This document shows, in pieces, positions 9,413-18,497 of a DNA stretch of 64,000 nucleotides. Origin of the DNA: Chitinophaga sp. YR573 (lineage in GTDB: Bacteria > Bacteroidota > Bacteroidia > Chitinophagales > Chitinophagaceae); contig NZ_FOJF01000002.1 in assembly GCF_900110995.1 (NCBI RefSeq), forward strand, positions 1,612,001-1,676,000, given 5' to 3'. Numbering within the stretch: the first letter of the stretch is position 1; the number at the start of each line of letters is the position of its first letter. The notes under the pieces are model-generated. The model made no database searches. It was not told the origin of the DNA and was given only the letters and a program-made list of their open reading frames with translations. The position numbers were made by a program, and so were the translations under genes.

Positions 9413-9931
9413 ATGCGGAGAGGATTTTTATTGATGATGATTTTAGCGGCATGTAATCCTGAGCCATCGCGTTTTGGTTTTGGCAGGGCGGCGACTGTGA
9501 GGGAAATAGATTCGTTGAATATTTCTATCACTCCTGATGGGAAAGGTTTACCGGTGGGGAGTGGGAATGCTGCTCTTGGACAGGTGCTATATACTTCCAA
9601 ATGTGCGGCTTGCCATGGTGCGACGGGAACAGAAGTAAGTAATAACCGGTTGGTTGCTGTGTTTGGAGATACGGTGAAGGCAAAGACGATAGGTAATTAC
9701 TGGCCTTATGCTACTACTGTGTTTGATTATATCCGTCGGGCGATGCCTTATAATTCACCCGGGTCATTGACGAATGAGGAAGTGTATAGCTTAACAGCTT
9801 TTCTCCTTTGGAGAAACGGGATTATTGACAGTACTAAGGAGATTAACGCACATAATCTTGCAGCGGTGGTGATGCCAGCGAAGACTTTGTATATAAATGA
9901 TGATCGCAGAGGAGGGGATGAAATAAGATGA
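9413..9931 (+). CDS. soxD: SoxD-like c-type cytochrome lipoprotein
   Basis: This 172-residue protein has a lipobox (L-A-A-C, Cys14) and one heme site C-A-A-C-H (64-68). It then follows the SoxD pattern closely: P-D-G-K-G-L-P-x-G-S-G before the heme, then K-T-I-G-N-Y-W-P-Y-A-T-T-V-F-D-Y-I-R-R-A-M-P with the likely distal ligand Met111, then S-L-T-N-E-E-V-Y-S-L-T-A-F-L-L. SoxD accepts electrons from SoxC in sulfane sulfur dehydrogenase. Classical SoxD is larger and often diheme; this is a monoheme form predicted to be membrane-anchored. Its stop overlaps the soxC start by 4 bp (ATGA), implying coupled synthesis. It could instead serve a sulfite dehydrogenase. Confidence 0.75.
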   Translation: MRRGFLLMMILAACNPEPSRFGFGRAATVREIDSLNISITPDGKGLPVGSGNAALGQVLYTSKCAACHGATGTEVSNNRLVAVFGDTVKAKTIGNYWPYATTVFDYIRRAMPYNSPGSLTNEEVYSLTAFLLWRNGIIDSTKEINAHNLAAVVMPAKTLYINDDRRGGDEIR

Positions 9932-11118
9932 GTAATAAAATACCACGCAGAACATGGTTAAAGGCTGCTGCAGTAACGGCTGTGGCTTCGCTGGTGGGTA
10001 ATACACGGGCAGAGCCACAGGATCCTACAAAAACGCAGGGCGCATCTCCGGGGAAGCTGGGTAGCCGTTCGCCTTTTGAGCAACCGGAAAAGAAGCCTTC
10101 GGATATTTCATCAAGAACGCCCTTGCAGGACCTGTATGGCACTATTACACCATCAGACCTGCACTTTGAAAGGAGTCATGCCGGTGTGCCGGTCATAGAT
10201 CCTGAGAAATATGAATTACTGATCCATGGAATGGTAGAACGTCCGATGATATTTAGATTAAAGGACCTGAAACGCTTTCCAGCTTTTTCCAGGATCGCTT
10301 TTATTGAATGCTCCGGTAATTTCAGAACAGGCAAAACCACCATGACACCACAGGAAATCTGCGGGCTTACCAGTCAGAGTGAATGGACGGGTGTAATGCT
10401 CTCTACGCTGTTCCGGGAAGTGGGTGTAAGTCCCAAGGCCAGCTGGTTTCTTGCAGAGGGTTCAGATGCAGCTGTAATGACACGCAGCATTCCGGTAAGT
10501 AAAGGTTTGGAAGATGGTATGATCGCTTACGCACAGAATGGAGAGGCGATACGGCCACAGCAGGGATATCCCGCAAGATTATTCCTGCCCGGATGGGAAG
10601 GTAATACCAATGTAAAATGGATCAGAAGGATAGAGTTATCTGATCAGCCATTCATGACCAGAGAAGAAACATCAAAATATACAGAAACAGTAAAAGATGG
10701 CAAGATCAGGCAGTTTAGTTTTGATATGGATGCGAGGTCTGTCATCACTTATCCTTCTTATCCTCAGCAGGTAGAAAAAGGATGGATAGAAATAAGAGGC
10801 ATTGCCTGGAGTGGGAGGGGAAAGATAGATAGCGTGGAAGTAAGTACAGATGCCGGAAAAAACTGGACAAAGGCCATTCTGCAGGAACCAGTACTGGACA
10901 AGGCCCATACTTATTTCCGTCATTTATGGCGCTGGGATGGACAAACAACAGAGATCATGAGCAGAGCCATAGATGATACCGGTTACCGGCAACCCACATT
11001 ACAACAGTTAATCAATGCAAGAGGGACCGACATGGGAGGCTATCATGTAAACCCTGTTACTGCATGGGTATTACAACAGGACGGCACAGTATTATTTAAA
11101 CCAGAGAAATGGAAATAG
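9928..11118 (+). CDS. soxC: SoxC-like sulfane/sulfite dehydrogenase, molybdopterin subunit
   Basis: This 396-residue protein begins with a twin-arginine signal (R-R-T-W-L-K near 7-12). The sulfite-oxidase Mo-cofactor fold carries the Mo-ligating cysteine in F-I-E-C-S-G-N (Cys128). The segment G-Y-P-A-R-L-F-L-P-G-W-E-G-N-T-N-V-K-W is typical of SoxC rather than of SorA or YedY. A C-terminal dimerisation domain follows (about 285-396). SoxC with SoxD oxidises sulfur bound to a carrier, or a sulfite-like substrate, in the periplasm. Gene order is soxD-soxC, reversed relative to Paracoccus. No soxXA, soxYZ or soxB is in the window, so the full Sox cycle is not shown. Confidence 0.8.
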   Translation: MSNKIPRRTWLKAAAVTAVASLVGNTRAEPQDPTKTQGASPGKLGSRSPFEQPEKKPSDISSRTPLQDLYGTITPSDLHFERSHAGVPVIDPEKYELLIHGMVERPMIFRLKDLKRFPAFSRIAFIECSGNFRTGKTTMTPQEICGLTSQSEWTGVMLSTLFREVGVSPKASWFLAEGSDAAVMTRSIPVSKGLEDGMIAYAQNGEAIRPQQGYPARLFLPGWEGNTNVKWIRRIELSDQPFMTREETSKYTETVKDGKIRQFSFDMDARSVITYPSYPQQVEKGWIEIRGIAWSGRGKIDSVEVSTDAGKNWTKAILQEPVLDKAHTYFRHLWRWDGQTTEIMSRAIDDTGYRQPTLQQLINARGTDMGGYHVNPVTAWVLQQDGTVLFKPEKWK

Positions 11119-12530
11119 ATGCGATCGTAGTAGGTGCGGGTCCTAACGGACTGGCAGCCGCTATCACTCTTCAACAGGCAGGCTTGCAGGTATTACTTGC
11201 AGAAGGTAAAGAAACTATTGGTGGTGGCATGCGCACCGCAGAACTCACATTACCGGGCTTTCATCATGATGTTTGTTCTTCCATTCATCCGATGGCCACT
11301 TTATCACCATTTTTTAAATCGCTGCCATTGGCTGTACATGGCTTGTCTCTGATACAACCAACTATAGCAGCCGCTCATCCGTTTGATAATGGACATGCCG
11401 CTGTATTAAAACACAGTATAGAAGAAACCGCCGGACTATTAGGCGAAGATGCTGCCGCTTATCTGCAACTGATAAAACCGGTAGTAAATGACTGGCCATA
11501 TATGGCGGAAGATATACTGGCGCCTTTGCATTTCCCGAAAGCACCGTTCCGGATGCTGCAATTCGGATTAAAAGCTATGAGGACGGCCGATGCTATTGTT
11601 AAGCGGTTTAAAACACCGGAAGCAAGGGGATTATGGGCTGGTATGGCGGCACATTCACTGTTGCCTTTCTCTTATACTTCCAGCGCCGCTATAGGGCTTG
11701 TATTAAGCACAGCCGCCCATCTGGATGGATGGCCGCTGATACAGGGAGGTTCCCAGGGGCTGGCAGATGCACTGGCCAGTTATTTTATCTCTATTGGTGG
11801 TGAAATACGCACCGGTCTTTACGTGGAAAATGTCGATCAGTTACCACCGGCACGCGCCATTCTCTTTGATACAGGGCCTAAGCAATTGCTACAGATTGCA
11901 GGTCATCGTTTCTCCTCTTTTTACAAATCACAGCTGAGTAAATACCGCTATGGCCCGGGTGTATTTAAAATCGACTGGGCACTTGACGGCCCTATTCCTT
12001 TTACGGCGGAAGAATGCAGACTGGCGGGTACAGTGCATCTTGGTAATACCTATGAAGAAATAGCCTTAGCAGAAAAAGGTAACTGGCAGGGAAAGATTTC
12101 GGAGAAACCATATGTATTACTGGCACAGCAAAGTTTGTTTGATATTACAAGAGCGCCGGAAGGCAAACATACTGCCTGGGCTTATTGTCATGTACCGAAT
12201 GGTGCTGTTGTGGATATGACAGCTATCATAGAGAACCAGGTAGAACGTTTTGCACCTGGTTTTAAGAAGATGATTATTGCGAGACATGTAATGAACCCAC
12301 AACAAATGCAGGCTTATAACCCTAATTATATCGGGGGCGATATCAATGGCGGGGCGATAGATATCCGGCAATTATTTACACGACCAGCATTACGATGGTC
12401 TCCTTATCGTACATCTGCAAAAGGAATTTATTTATGTTCTGCTTCTACACCGCCAGGTGGAGGGGTACATGGAATGTGTGGTTATCATGCAGCAAGGCAG
12501 GTACTCAATGATCTTAGTACCTCAGTTTGA
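11109..12530 (+). CDS. FAD-dependent oxidoreductase, phytoene-desaturase/PYROXD2-like
   Basis: The 473-residue protein opens with a dinucleotide-binding fold (V-V-G-A-G-P-N-G-L-A-A-A, residues 7-18), then a G-G-G-M-R-T motif. It ends with the family's C-terminal FAD motif (S-A-S-T-P-P-G-G-G-V-H-G-M-C-G). This is the amine-oxidase/CrtI-like superfamily; the substrate cannot be named. No signal peptide is visible, so it is probably cytoplasmic. Its start overlaps the soxC end by 10 bp, making it the last gene of the seven-gene operon. The 145-bp inverted repeat begins 18 bp after its stop. It might process an imported molecule while SoxCD acts outside; that is speculation. Confidence 0.75.
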   Translation: MEIDAIVVGAGPNGLAAAITLQQAGLQVLLAEGKETIGGGMRTAELTLPGFHHDVCSSIHPMATLSPFFKSLPLAVHGLSLIQPTIAAAHPFDNGHAAVLKHSIEETAGLLGEDAAAYLQLIKPVVNDWPYMAEDILAPLHFPKAPFRMLQFGLKAMRTADAIVKRFKTPEARGLWAGMAAHSLLPFSYTSSAAIGLVLSTAAHLDGWPLIQGGSQGLADALASYFISIGGEIRTGLYVENVDQLPPARAILFDTGPKQLLQIAGHRFSSFYKSQLSKYRYGPGVFKIDWALDGPIPFTAEECRLAGTVHLGNTYEEIALAEKGNWQGKISEKPYVLLAQQSLFDITRAPEGKHTAWAYCHVPNGAVVDMTAIIENQVERFAPGFKKMIIARHVMNPQQMQAYNPNYIGGDINGGAIDIRQLFTRPALRWSPYRTSAKGIYLCSASTPPGGGVHGMCGYHAARQVLNDLSTSV

Positions 12531-12547
12531 TAACATAATCTTCGCGC

Positions 12548-12692
12548 CAGATGTTGTTGGTCAATAAATACACCTTATCTGACGTGAATATCAGGTGAAG
12601 TTAAATTGAAAAACAAATGCTGAACCATATTCCAAAGCTAAATCAGAGAACTAAACAGTCAGATGCAGTGTATTTATGACCAACAACATCTG
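12548..12692. repeat. 145-bp inverted-repeat element (MITE-like or long hairpin)
   Basis: Left arm 12548-12583 and right arm 12658-12692 are imperfect reverse complements of about 35 bp. The outer 16 bp match perfectly, then one base is inserted, then 9 more match, and the innermost 7 match again after a 3-4 bp mismatch. The 74-bp centre is AT-rich with no frame. It fills most of the gap between the FAD gene and the deacetylase promoter. No clear target-site duplication was found. It may be a miniature element, or a long hairpin ending the upstream operon; no U tract follows the stem. Confidence 0.7.
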
Positions 12693-12724
12693 CCAACCTA
12701 CGCTGTCATAACAAATTTGATCAC

Positions 12725-12753
12725 TTGCTAAGTGATAGATTTTGTTATCTTTA
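12725..12753 (+). promoter_or_regulatory. Promoter of the polysaccharide deacetylase gene
   Basis: TTG at 12725-12727 and TATCTTTA at 12746-12753 are 18 bp apart, close to the Bacteroidota consensus TTG-N17-23-TAnnTTTG. Transcription would start near 12760, about 20 nt before the ATG at 12781. A TTG codon at 12742 that would lengthen the frame lies inside this box and is therefore unlikely as a start. Confidence 0.5.
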
Positions 12754-12780
12754 TCAAGACTTACCTTATCCCAAATATAT

Positions 12781-13782
12781 ATGAGTCTTGCTAAAAATGC
12801 TTTCTATAGTGCTGTGCAGCTGTTACCGATAAAAATGTTGCAAAACGGAGGTTTACTACTTCCATACCATCACCTTGTCAGCAATAAGGATGTACCTCAT
12901 ATCAAACATCTCTATCCTTTTAAAAACATTCGTGCTTTTGAACAGGACCTGGATTATTTACTGAAACATTTCACACCGGTTACATTACAGGACGTTATTA
13001 CAGCTGTTACATCCGGACAACCTTTACCAGCAAGGTCTTTCCTGATTACATTTGATGACGGGCTGCGTGAGATTACAGAAAACATCGCGCCGTTGTTATT
13101 AAAGAAAGGTGTACCTGCTGCGTTTTTCCTGAACAGCGCTTTCCTGGATAATAAAGAATTGTTTTATAAATTTAAAGTAAGCCTGATCATTGAGGCTATA
13201 CAAACAGGTAACCATAGTGCTGCTGCATTGGCCAAACTCAGTACTATACTGGGAAATCAGGAAGAACTGATTCCTGCAATAAAAAGAATCTCTTATCATA
13301 ACAGGCAACTGGCAGAAGAAGTGGGAGCTGCACTGGAAATATCCTTTACGGATTATCTAAAGCAACAACGTCCGTTCATGACGCTGGATGAAGTGGGAAA
13401 GCTGGTGCAGCAAGGGTTTGCGATAGGGGGGCATAGTGTGGATCATCCGTATTACAGTCAGCTTACGCTGGAAGAGCAGCTGACCCAGACAAGAGATTCC
13501 GTCAACTTTTTAACCGAACATTTTCATATACCATATCGTGCTTTTGCATTTCCTCATACCGATGCAGGCGTAAGCCGTACTTTTTTCGAAACCATATTAG
13601 AAGGACCAGATCCTATAGACGTAATTTTTGGCACAGCAAATCACAAACGGGATATTTCACCGCGCATATTACACCGCTTCAACTGCGAGCGTCCTGCAGT
13701 ATCAATTGGTGCAGCAGTTAAAGGAATATTGTTATATAACCGTTTACAGGAGCTGAGAAATAAACAAGTAATAGTAAGATAA
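12781..13782 (+). CDS. Polysaccharide deacetylase (NodB/CE4 family)
   Basis: This 333-residue protein has NodB-homology motif 1, T-F-D-D-G (residues 90-94), and motif 2, H-S-V-D-H-P (218-223). Asp93, His218 and His222 are the likely metal ligands, with Asp92 as base. Between the motifs lies an unusually long insertion of about 120 residues. The family removes N- or O-acetyl groups from polysaccharides or peptidoglycan. No cleavable signal peptide is seen; the N-terminus is only mildly hydrophobic. The ATG at 12781 is preferred over the upstream TTG because of the promoter box. It is a single-gene unit just before the exopolysaccharide locus and may act on that polymer or its lipid-linked precursor. 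Confidence 0.85.
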   Translation: MSLAKNAFYSAVQLLPIKMLQNGGLLLPYHHLVSNKDVPHIKHLYPFKNIRAFEQDLDYLLKHFTPVTLQDVITAVTSGQPLPARSFLITFDDGLREITENIAPLLLKKGVPAAFFLNSAFLDNKELFYKFKVSLIIEAIQTGNHSAAALAKLSTILGNQEELIPAIKRISYHNRQLAEEVGAALEISFTDYLKQQRPFMTLDEVGKLVQQGFAIGGHSVDHPYYSQLTLEEQLTQTRDSVNFLTEHFHIPYRAFAFPHTDAGVSRTFFETILEGPDPIDVIFGTANHKRDISPRILHRFNCERPAVSIGAAVKGILLYNRLQELRNKQVIVR

Positions 13783-14008
13783 TATTCGAATTATCATTTT
13801 TTAACTGGTTGTAGTATCCAACATATTTTTGGCCAGTTCAATATATATTATTAAATTCAATAGATTATTTAATACTTTATATTTGTTTTTTTTATTAAAA
13901 AAGGAATATCTATCCTATTTTTGCCACGGACGACAAGAAGACAATAAGGACAATTAGAATTACGAAAACATTAGGTTATTGTAAAACGCTACTAAATTTT
14001 AACCAGCA

Positions 14009-17000
14009 TTGAAAAACCAAACTATTGCCAGGCTACTTATATGTGCCGGCGTCCTAATGTGTCTGCTTTGTCCATATCGAAGCAGAGCGCAGGGAGACCA
14101 AACAAAGATTACCGTAAACTTAGCCACCGGCGTAACGACCGGTGCATGGCTACACCTACCGGATGATTACAAGACCACATCTACCAGTTACCCACTCATC
14201 ATTTTTATTCATGGAGTAGGAGAAGGCGGCACAGACGTTAATGCTGTACTGGCTCATGGTGTGCCTAAGATCATTGCGAAGGGTGCGAACATGCAGTTTA
14301 CTGTAGGCGGAAAATTATTTAAATTCATTACCGTTTCACCTCAAATCCCAAATGGCTGGGCCAGTGAAACTATGATCCAGAATGTACTTGATGATATTAA
14401 ATCCAGGTACCGTATTGATGATTCACGTATTTATCTGACCGGACTTAGTGCCGGTGGTTATGGTGTCCTGAACTATGTAGCATCAGGCACGAACTATTCA
14501 GACAATCTCGCAGCGATTGTGCCCGTATCTACAGCTGCAATTGATGCCAGCAAAGAAGCTGGCCTTTGTGATGTAGCCAGCAGCAACCTGGCCGTATGGT
14601 CACTTTGCGGTGGCTCTGATAGTTTCATTGACAATCAGACCACTTACACTACGAAGATTAACAGCTGCAATCCTAAATACAAAGCTATTACTACTACCTA
14701 TGCAGGTGGAACACATAGTGATAATGTATGGGACAAGGCATATGACGCAACGCATACTTATCAGTCTCCCAATATCTATGAATGGATGCTGCAGTACAGC
14801 AGGGCTAATGCAGGTAACACAATTCCTGCACCGATAGCCGCTGCTACTGCCAGCAACATTATACTTCCGGTAAGCAGTACTATCCTGAATGGTTCCGGTT
14901 CAAGTGCATCCGGCAGTACTATTGCCAGTTATGCATGGAGCCAGGTATCAGGCCCTTCTACGGCTACTTTCAGCAGCACTTCAGCGGCAACCGTTACTGT
15001 CAGTAAACTGATTGCAGGCACTTATGTGTTTAGCCTTACAGTGAAGAATGCGGCAGGTACCAGCGCCAGCACACAGGTGAGTGTGGTCGTATCTGCTGCT
15101 GCAGTAATAATTCCTGCTCCTGTTGCAGCGATACTCAATGCCAGCATCGCTATCAAACTGCCGGTAAGCAGTACTACACTGGACGGATCGGGTTCTACCG
15201 CATCCGGCAGCACTATCGCCAGTTACACATGGAGCCAGGTTTCCGGTCCTTCTACTGCAACATTAAGCAGCACCAGTACTGCAACTATCACTGCCAGCAA
15301 TCTGGTGGCTGGTACTTATGTATTCAGTCTTACCGTAAAGAATGCGGCAGGTGGCACGAGCAGCACACAGGCTACCGTAGTAGTAAGTCCGGCAGCAACC
15401 ACTACACAGCCAGCTACAGGAACCACTGCGTGTGCTTTCTGTAAGTACCTGATTAAACCGGGTGCTGATGGTGGTGCATACATTAATGGTGCAACCATGA
15501 CGGTGAAACCAGGTGATACTGTTTGTATACAGGCAGGTAACTATTCTTACATGCAGTTCTATAATTTTACCGGTACAGCAGCCAAACCAATTGTATTTAT
15601 CAATTGTGGCGGACAGGTAAAAATAGGGAACGGCGGTAGTTATGGTTTCATCTTCAATAACGCGAAATACTTTAAGGTGAGCGGTGCCGGTAGCAGCGAC
15701 AAATATGGTTTCAGTATTAACGGTGTTAGTAAGAGACTGAATGTGGGTGTTGCTATGGGTAAAGGATGTACCGATTACGAAGCAGAAAGGATGGAAATAA
15801 CAGGTAGTGAAGTGGGGATGATGGCGAAGGTAAATCCTGATTGTGAAACAGCTAACCAGTATCCGTATTTTGCTATCCGCAATGTAAAATTGCATGACCT
15901 CTATATTCATGATGTATCAGGAGAAGGTATGTATATTGGGAATACTGCTCCCAATGGTACAGAAGTGACCTGTACAGATGGTACAGTGAAGAATGTACTG
16001 CCTCCCCGCATCTATGGCCTCAGAATCTACAATGTAATTACTGCCAATACCGGATGGGATGGTATACAGGTAGCTTCTGCACCACAGGATGTAGAGATTC
16101 ATGATAATAAAGTCTCCAACTATGGTACTACCAACATGGGTAGCCAGCAGGCAGGGATTATCCTGGGTGGAGAATCCAATGGTAAAGTATATAACAACAC
16201 TGTCATTAAAGGTACCGGTAATGGTATCGAAGTATTCGGTACCGGCCTTTGTTACGTGTATAATAATATAGTGAGCGATGCAGGATGGGATGGCACCAGT
16301 GTCAGACAGGATGCTATATTTATCGATGACAGACCTACCAAGAATAACTATGTGCCATTGCAGGTATATGGTTTCAATAACACCGTAATTAATTCAGGAA
16401 GGGATGCTATCCGTTTCCAGAACAGCTTTGGCACAGTAGCTAAAGGCAACCTGTTTTATAATAACCTGCTGGTAACACCAGGATCATTATCATCAAGAGG
16501 CACACTTTCTTATCTGTCTTTCGATGCGGGTATGGATTATATTTCTGCAAACAACCTTAATTATGGAGATGTAGCCACCGTTAAATTTGCAGATGCTGCG
16601 GGTAAGAACTTCCACCTGGCTTTGGGATCTCCTGTAATAGACAAGGGGAAGGACCTGAGCGCTTATTTCAAATACGACATCGATAATGAAGCAAGACCAC
16701 AGGGAGCAGGATATGATGTAGGTGCGGATGAATATTCTTCCGGTACCGTAACGAATGTTGCTCCGGTAGCCAGCGCAGGTACTGATATCACCATCACTTT
16801 ACCTGTTGCCACCGTTACGCTGGATGGTTCCAATTCTACTGATCCTGATGGAACGATTGCTTCTTATGCCTGGACACAGGTATCCGGCCCGGTGACCGCT
16901 ACTATTACAACCGTTGCTGTTGCGAAACCGGTTATTACCAAACTGGCTACTGCAGGTGCTTATGTTTTTAAGCTGACAGTTACTGATAACAAGGGGGCTA

Positions 17001-18484
17001 CCGCTACAGACCAGGTAACTGTTACTGTAAAAGCAGCTACTGTTGTTGCCAACAAAGCGCCGGTTGCGAGTGCGGGTAGTAATATCACCATTACTTTACC
17101 CACTTCCCAGACTACTTTAAACGGTTCCGCTACAGATGCAGACGGTACCATTGCTTCATACGCCTGGACGCAATTGTCTGGCCCGGTTACGTCAACGATT
17201 ACTTCTGCTACTATTGCCAAACCGACCGTGAGTAAGCTGACTACAGCAGGTACTTATGTGTTCAGACTGATCGTTGCAGATGATAAAGGCGCTAAAGATA
17301 CCGCACAGGTAAGTGTGATCGTAAAAGCGGCTACTGTTGTTGCCAATAAACCTCCGGTTGCGAGTGCGGGTACTAATATCACCATCACTTTACCAACATC
17401 CCAGGCTACTTTAAACGGTTCCGCTACAGATGCAGACGGTACCATTGCTTCATACGCCTGGACGCAATCTTCCGGCCCGGTGACGTCAACGATTACTACT
17501 GCTACTATTGCCAAGCCAACCGTGAGTAAGCTGACTACAGCAGGTACTTATGTGTTCAGACTGATCGTTACAGATGATAAAGGCGCTAAAGACACTGCGC
17601 AGGTAAGCGTGATTGTAAAAGCGGCGGCCGTTTCGAGCAATAAAGCGCCGGTAGCAAATGCAGGTGCTGACGTAACCATTACCCAGCCACAGAACAATTC
17701 CGATGCAACAGGAGCTGCTTCTACTGATCCTGATGGCACTATAACAAGTTACAAATGGACACAGGTATCAGGCCCTTCTACGGCTTCGATCGTAAAACCC
17801 ACTGCGGTGGCTACCGACCTGAACCAGTTAACAACCGTAGGTACGTATGTGTTCCGGTTAACGGTGACAGACAATAATGGTGCTACATCTACAGATGATA
17901 AATCGATTATTGTAAAACCAAATCCGGCCAATGTACTGGTGGCAAATGCAGGTGCTGATCAGACAATCAGTTATCCCAGTACTAACATGGTAACATTGGA
18001 TGGTTCTTCTTCCTATGCTACAGGTGGATACGTATCTGCCTACAACTGGGTACTGGTGAGTGGCCCTGCCGGTTCAAATATTCTGAATCCAGCAGCACAG
18101 CAACCTGTTGTTACTTTTTCCGCAACAGGCACTTATGTGTTCCGTTTAACAGTAACAGATACGTATGGTAATACAGATACAGATGATGTTACCATCATTG
18201 TAGGCAATAAAACCGGTGTTGCCGGAGTAACAGTAAGTTTACAGGTTTATCCAAATCCTGCGACTACCACCTTGCATGTAAGACTGACGCTGGCAGAAAC
18301 AAGCAGGATCATTATTAATATTTACACCAGCACCGGTACTATGAGAGGTACTTATGATCTTGGTACCGTATCAACAGTTTCCAAAGATATAGATGTAAGT
18401 AGTTTTTCTTCCGGTATCTATATTATGCAAATCTCTGACGGGAAAACAATGAACCTGTCCAGTAAATTTGTGAAGGCCAATTAA
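14009..18484 (+). CDS. T9SS-secreted multidomain protein: esterase, PKD repeats, beta-helix
   Basis: This 1491-residue protein starts at a TTG, the only start after an in-frame stop. The order is: signal peptide (1-27); alpha/beta-hydrolase esterase (about 30-265) with Ser147 in G-L-S-A-G-G, Asp204 and His236; two PKD-like domains (about 270-455); a right-handed beta-helix (about 470-905); five PKD domains (about 915-1400), two nearly identical; and a type A T9SS sorting domain starting with V-Y-P-N-P (last 80 residues). It should be exported by T9SS and attached to the surface or released. The esterase module is paralogous to the stand-alone gene at 19770. A catalytic role for the helix is not proven; it may only bind polysaccharide. 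Likely substrate: an acylated polysaccharide, perhaps the polymer made by the neighbouring locus or a pectin. Confidence 0.85.
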   Translation: MKNQTIARLLICAGVLMCLLCPYRSRAQGDQTKITVNLATGVTTGAWLHLPDDYKTTSTSYPLIIFIHGVGEGGTDVNAVLAHGVPKIIAKGANMQFTVGGKLFKFITVSPQIPNGWASETMIQNVLDDIKSRYRIDDSRIYLTGLSAGGYGVLNYVASGTNYSDNLAAIVPVSTAAIDASKEAGLCDVASSNLAVWSLCGGSDSFIDNQTTYTTKINSCNPKYKAITTTYAGGTHSDNVWDKAYDATHTYQSPNIYEWMLQYSRANAGNTIPAPIAAATASNIILPVSSTILNGSGSSASGSTIASYAWSQVSGPSTATFSSTSAATVTVSKLIAGTYVFSLTVKNAAGTSASTQVSVVVSAAAVIIPAPVAAILNASIAIKLPVSSTTLDGSGSTASGSTIASYTWSQVSGPSTATLSSTSTATITASNLVAGTYVFSLTVKNAAGGTSSTQATVVVSPAATTTQPATGTTACAFCKYLIKPGADGGAYINGATMTVKPGDTVCIQAGNYSYMQFYNFTGTAAKPIVFINCGGQVKIGNGGSYGFIFNNAKYFKVSGAGSSDKYGFSINGVSKRLNVGVAMGKGCTDYEAERMEITGSEVGMMAKVNPDCETANQYPYFAIRNVKLHDLYIHDVSGEGMYIGNTAPNGTEVTCTDGTVKNVLPPRIYGLRIYNVITANTGWDGIQVASAPQDVEIHDNKVSNYGTTNMGSQQAGIILGGESNGKVYNNTVIKGTGNGIEVFGTGLCYVYNNIVSDAGWDGTSVRQDAIFIDDRPTKNNYVPLQVYGFNNTVINSGRDAIRFQNSFGTVAKGNLFYNNLLVTPGSLSSRGTLSYLSFDAGMDYISANNLNYGDVATVKFADAAGKNFHLALGSPVIDKGKDLSAYFKYDIDNEARPQGAGYDVGADEYSSGTVTNVAPVASAGTDITITLPVATVTLDGSNSTDPDGTIASYAWTQVSGPVTATITTVAVAKPVITKLATAGAYVFKLTVTDNKGATATDQVTVTVKAATVVANKAPVASAGSNITITLPTSQTTLNGSATDADGTIASYAWTQLSGPVTSTITSATIAKPTVSKLTTAGTYVFRLIVADDKGAKDTAQVSVIVKAATVVANKPPVASAGTNITITLPTSQATLNGSATDADGTIASYAWTQSSGPVTSTITTATIAKPTVSKLTTAGTYVFRLIVTDDKGAKDTAQVSVIVKAAAVSSNKAPVANAGADVTITQPQNNSDATGAASTDPDGTITSYKWTQVSGPSTASIVKPTAVATDLNQLTTVGTYVFRLTVTDNNGATSTDDKSIIVKPNPANVLVANAGADQTISYPSTNMVTLDGSSSYATGGYVSAYNWVLVSGPAGSNILNPAAQQPVVTFSATGTYVFRLTVTDTYGNTDTDDVTIIVGNKTGVAGVTVSLQVYPNPATTTLHVRLTLAETSRIIINIYTSTGTMRGTYDLGTVSTVSKDIDVSSFSSGIYIMQISDGKTMNLSSKFVKAN
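17042..17629 (+). repeat. Tandem near-identical 294-bp PKD-coding repeat
   Basis: Units starting at 17042 and 17336 repeat with a period of exactly 294 bp (98 codons) and differ at only a small fraction of bases. The PKD units before and after are much more diverged. This points to recent duplication or gene conversion within the coding region. The frame is kept, so copy-number change would lengthen the stalk without disrupting the protein. Confidence 0.85.
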
Positions 18485-18497
18485 TAACCTATGCTAC

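Noticed and set aside
2045..12530. Complete Sox thiosulfate-oxidation system
   Set aside because: Only SoxC- and SoxD-like proteins are present; the carrier SoxYZ, SoxB and SoxXA are absent from the window.
12742..12780. N-terminal extension of the deacetylase from a TTG
   Set aside because: The TTG falls inside the likely promoter box, upstream of the transcript start.
15263..15910. 215-codon minus-strand frame
   Set aside because: It is antisense to the beta-helix/PKD part of the T9SS gene, with no hydrophobic or catalytic pattern.
16960..17739. Three similar minus-strand frames of 63-86 codons in the PKD region
   Set aside because: They are mirror images of the repeated PKD coding units and repeat with the same period. 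No start context or promoter is seen.
14820..18180. CRISPR-like regular repeats
   Set aside because: The repeats are coding PKD units with about 98-codon spacing, not short direct repeats with unique spacers.
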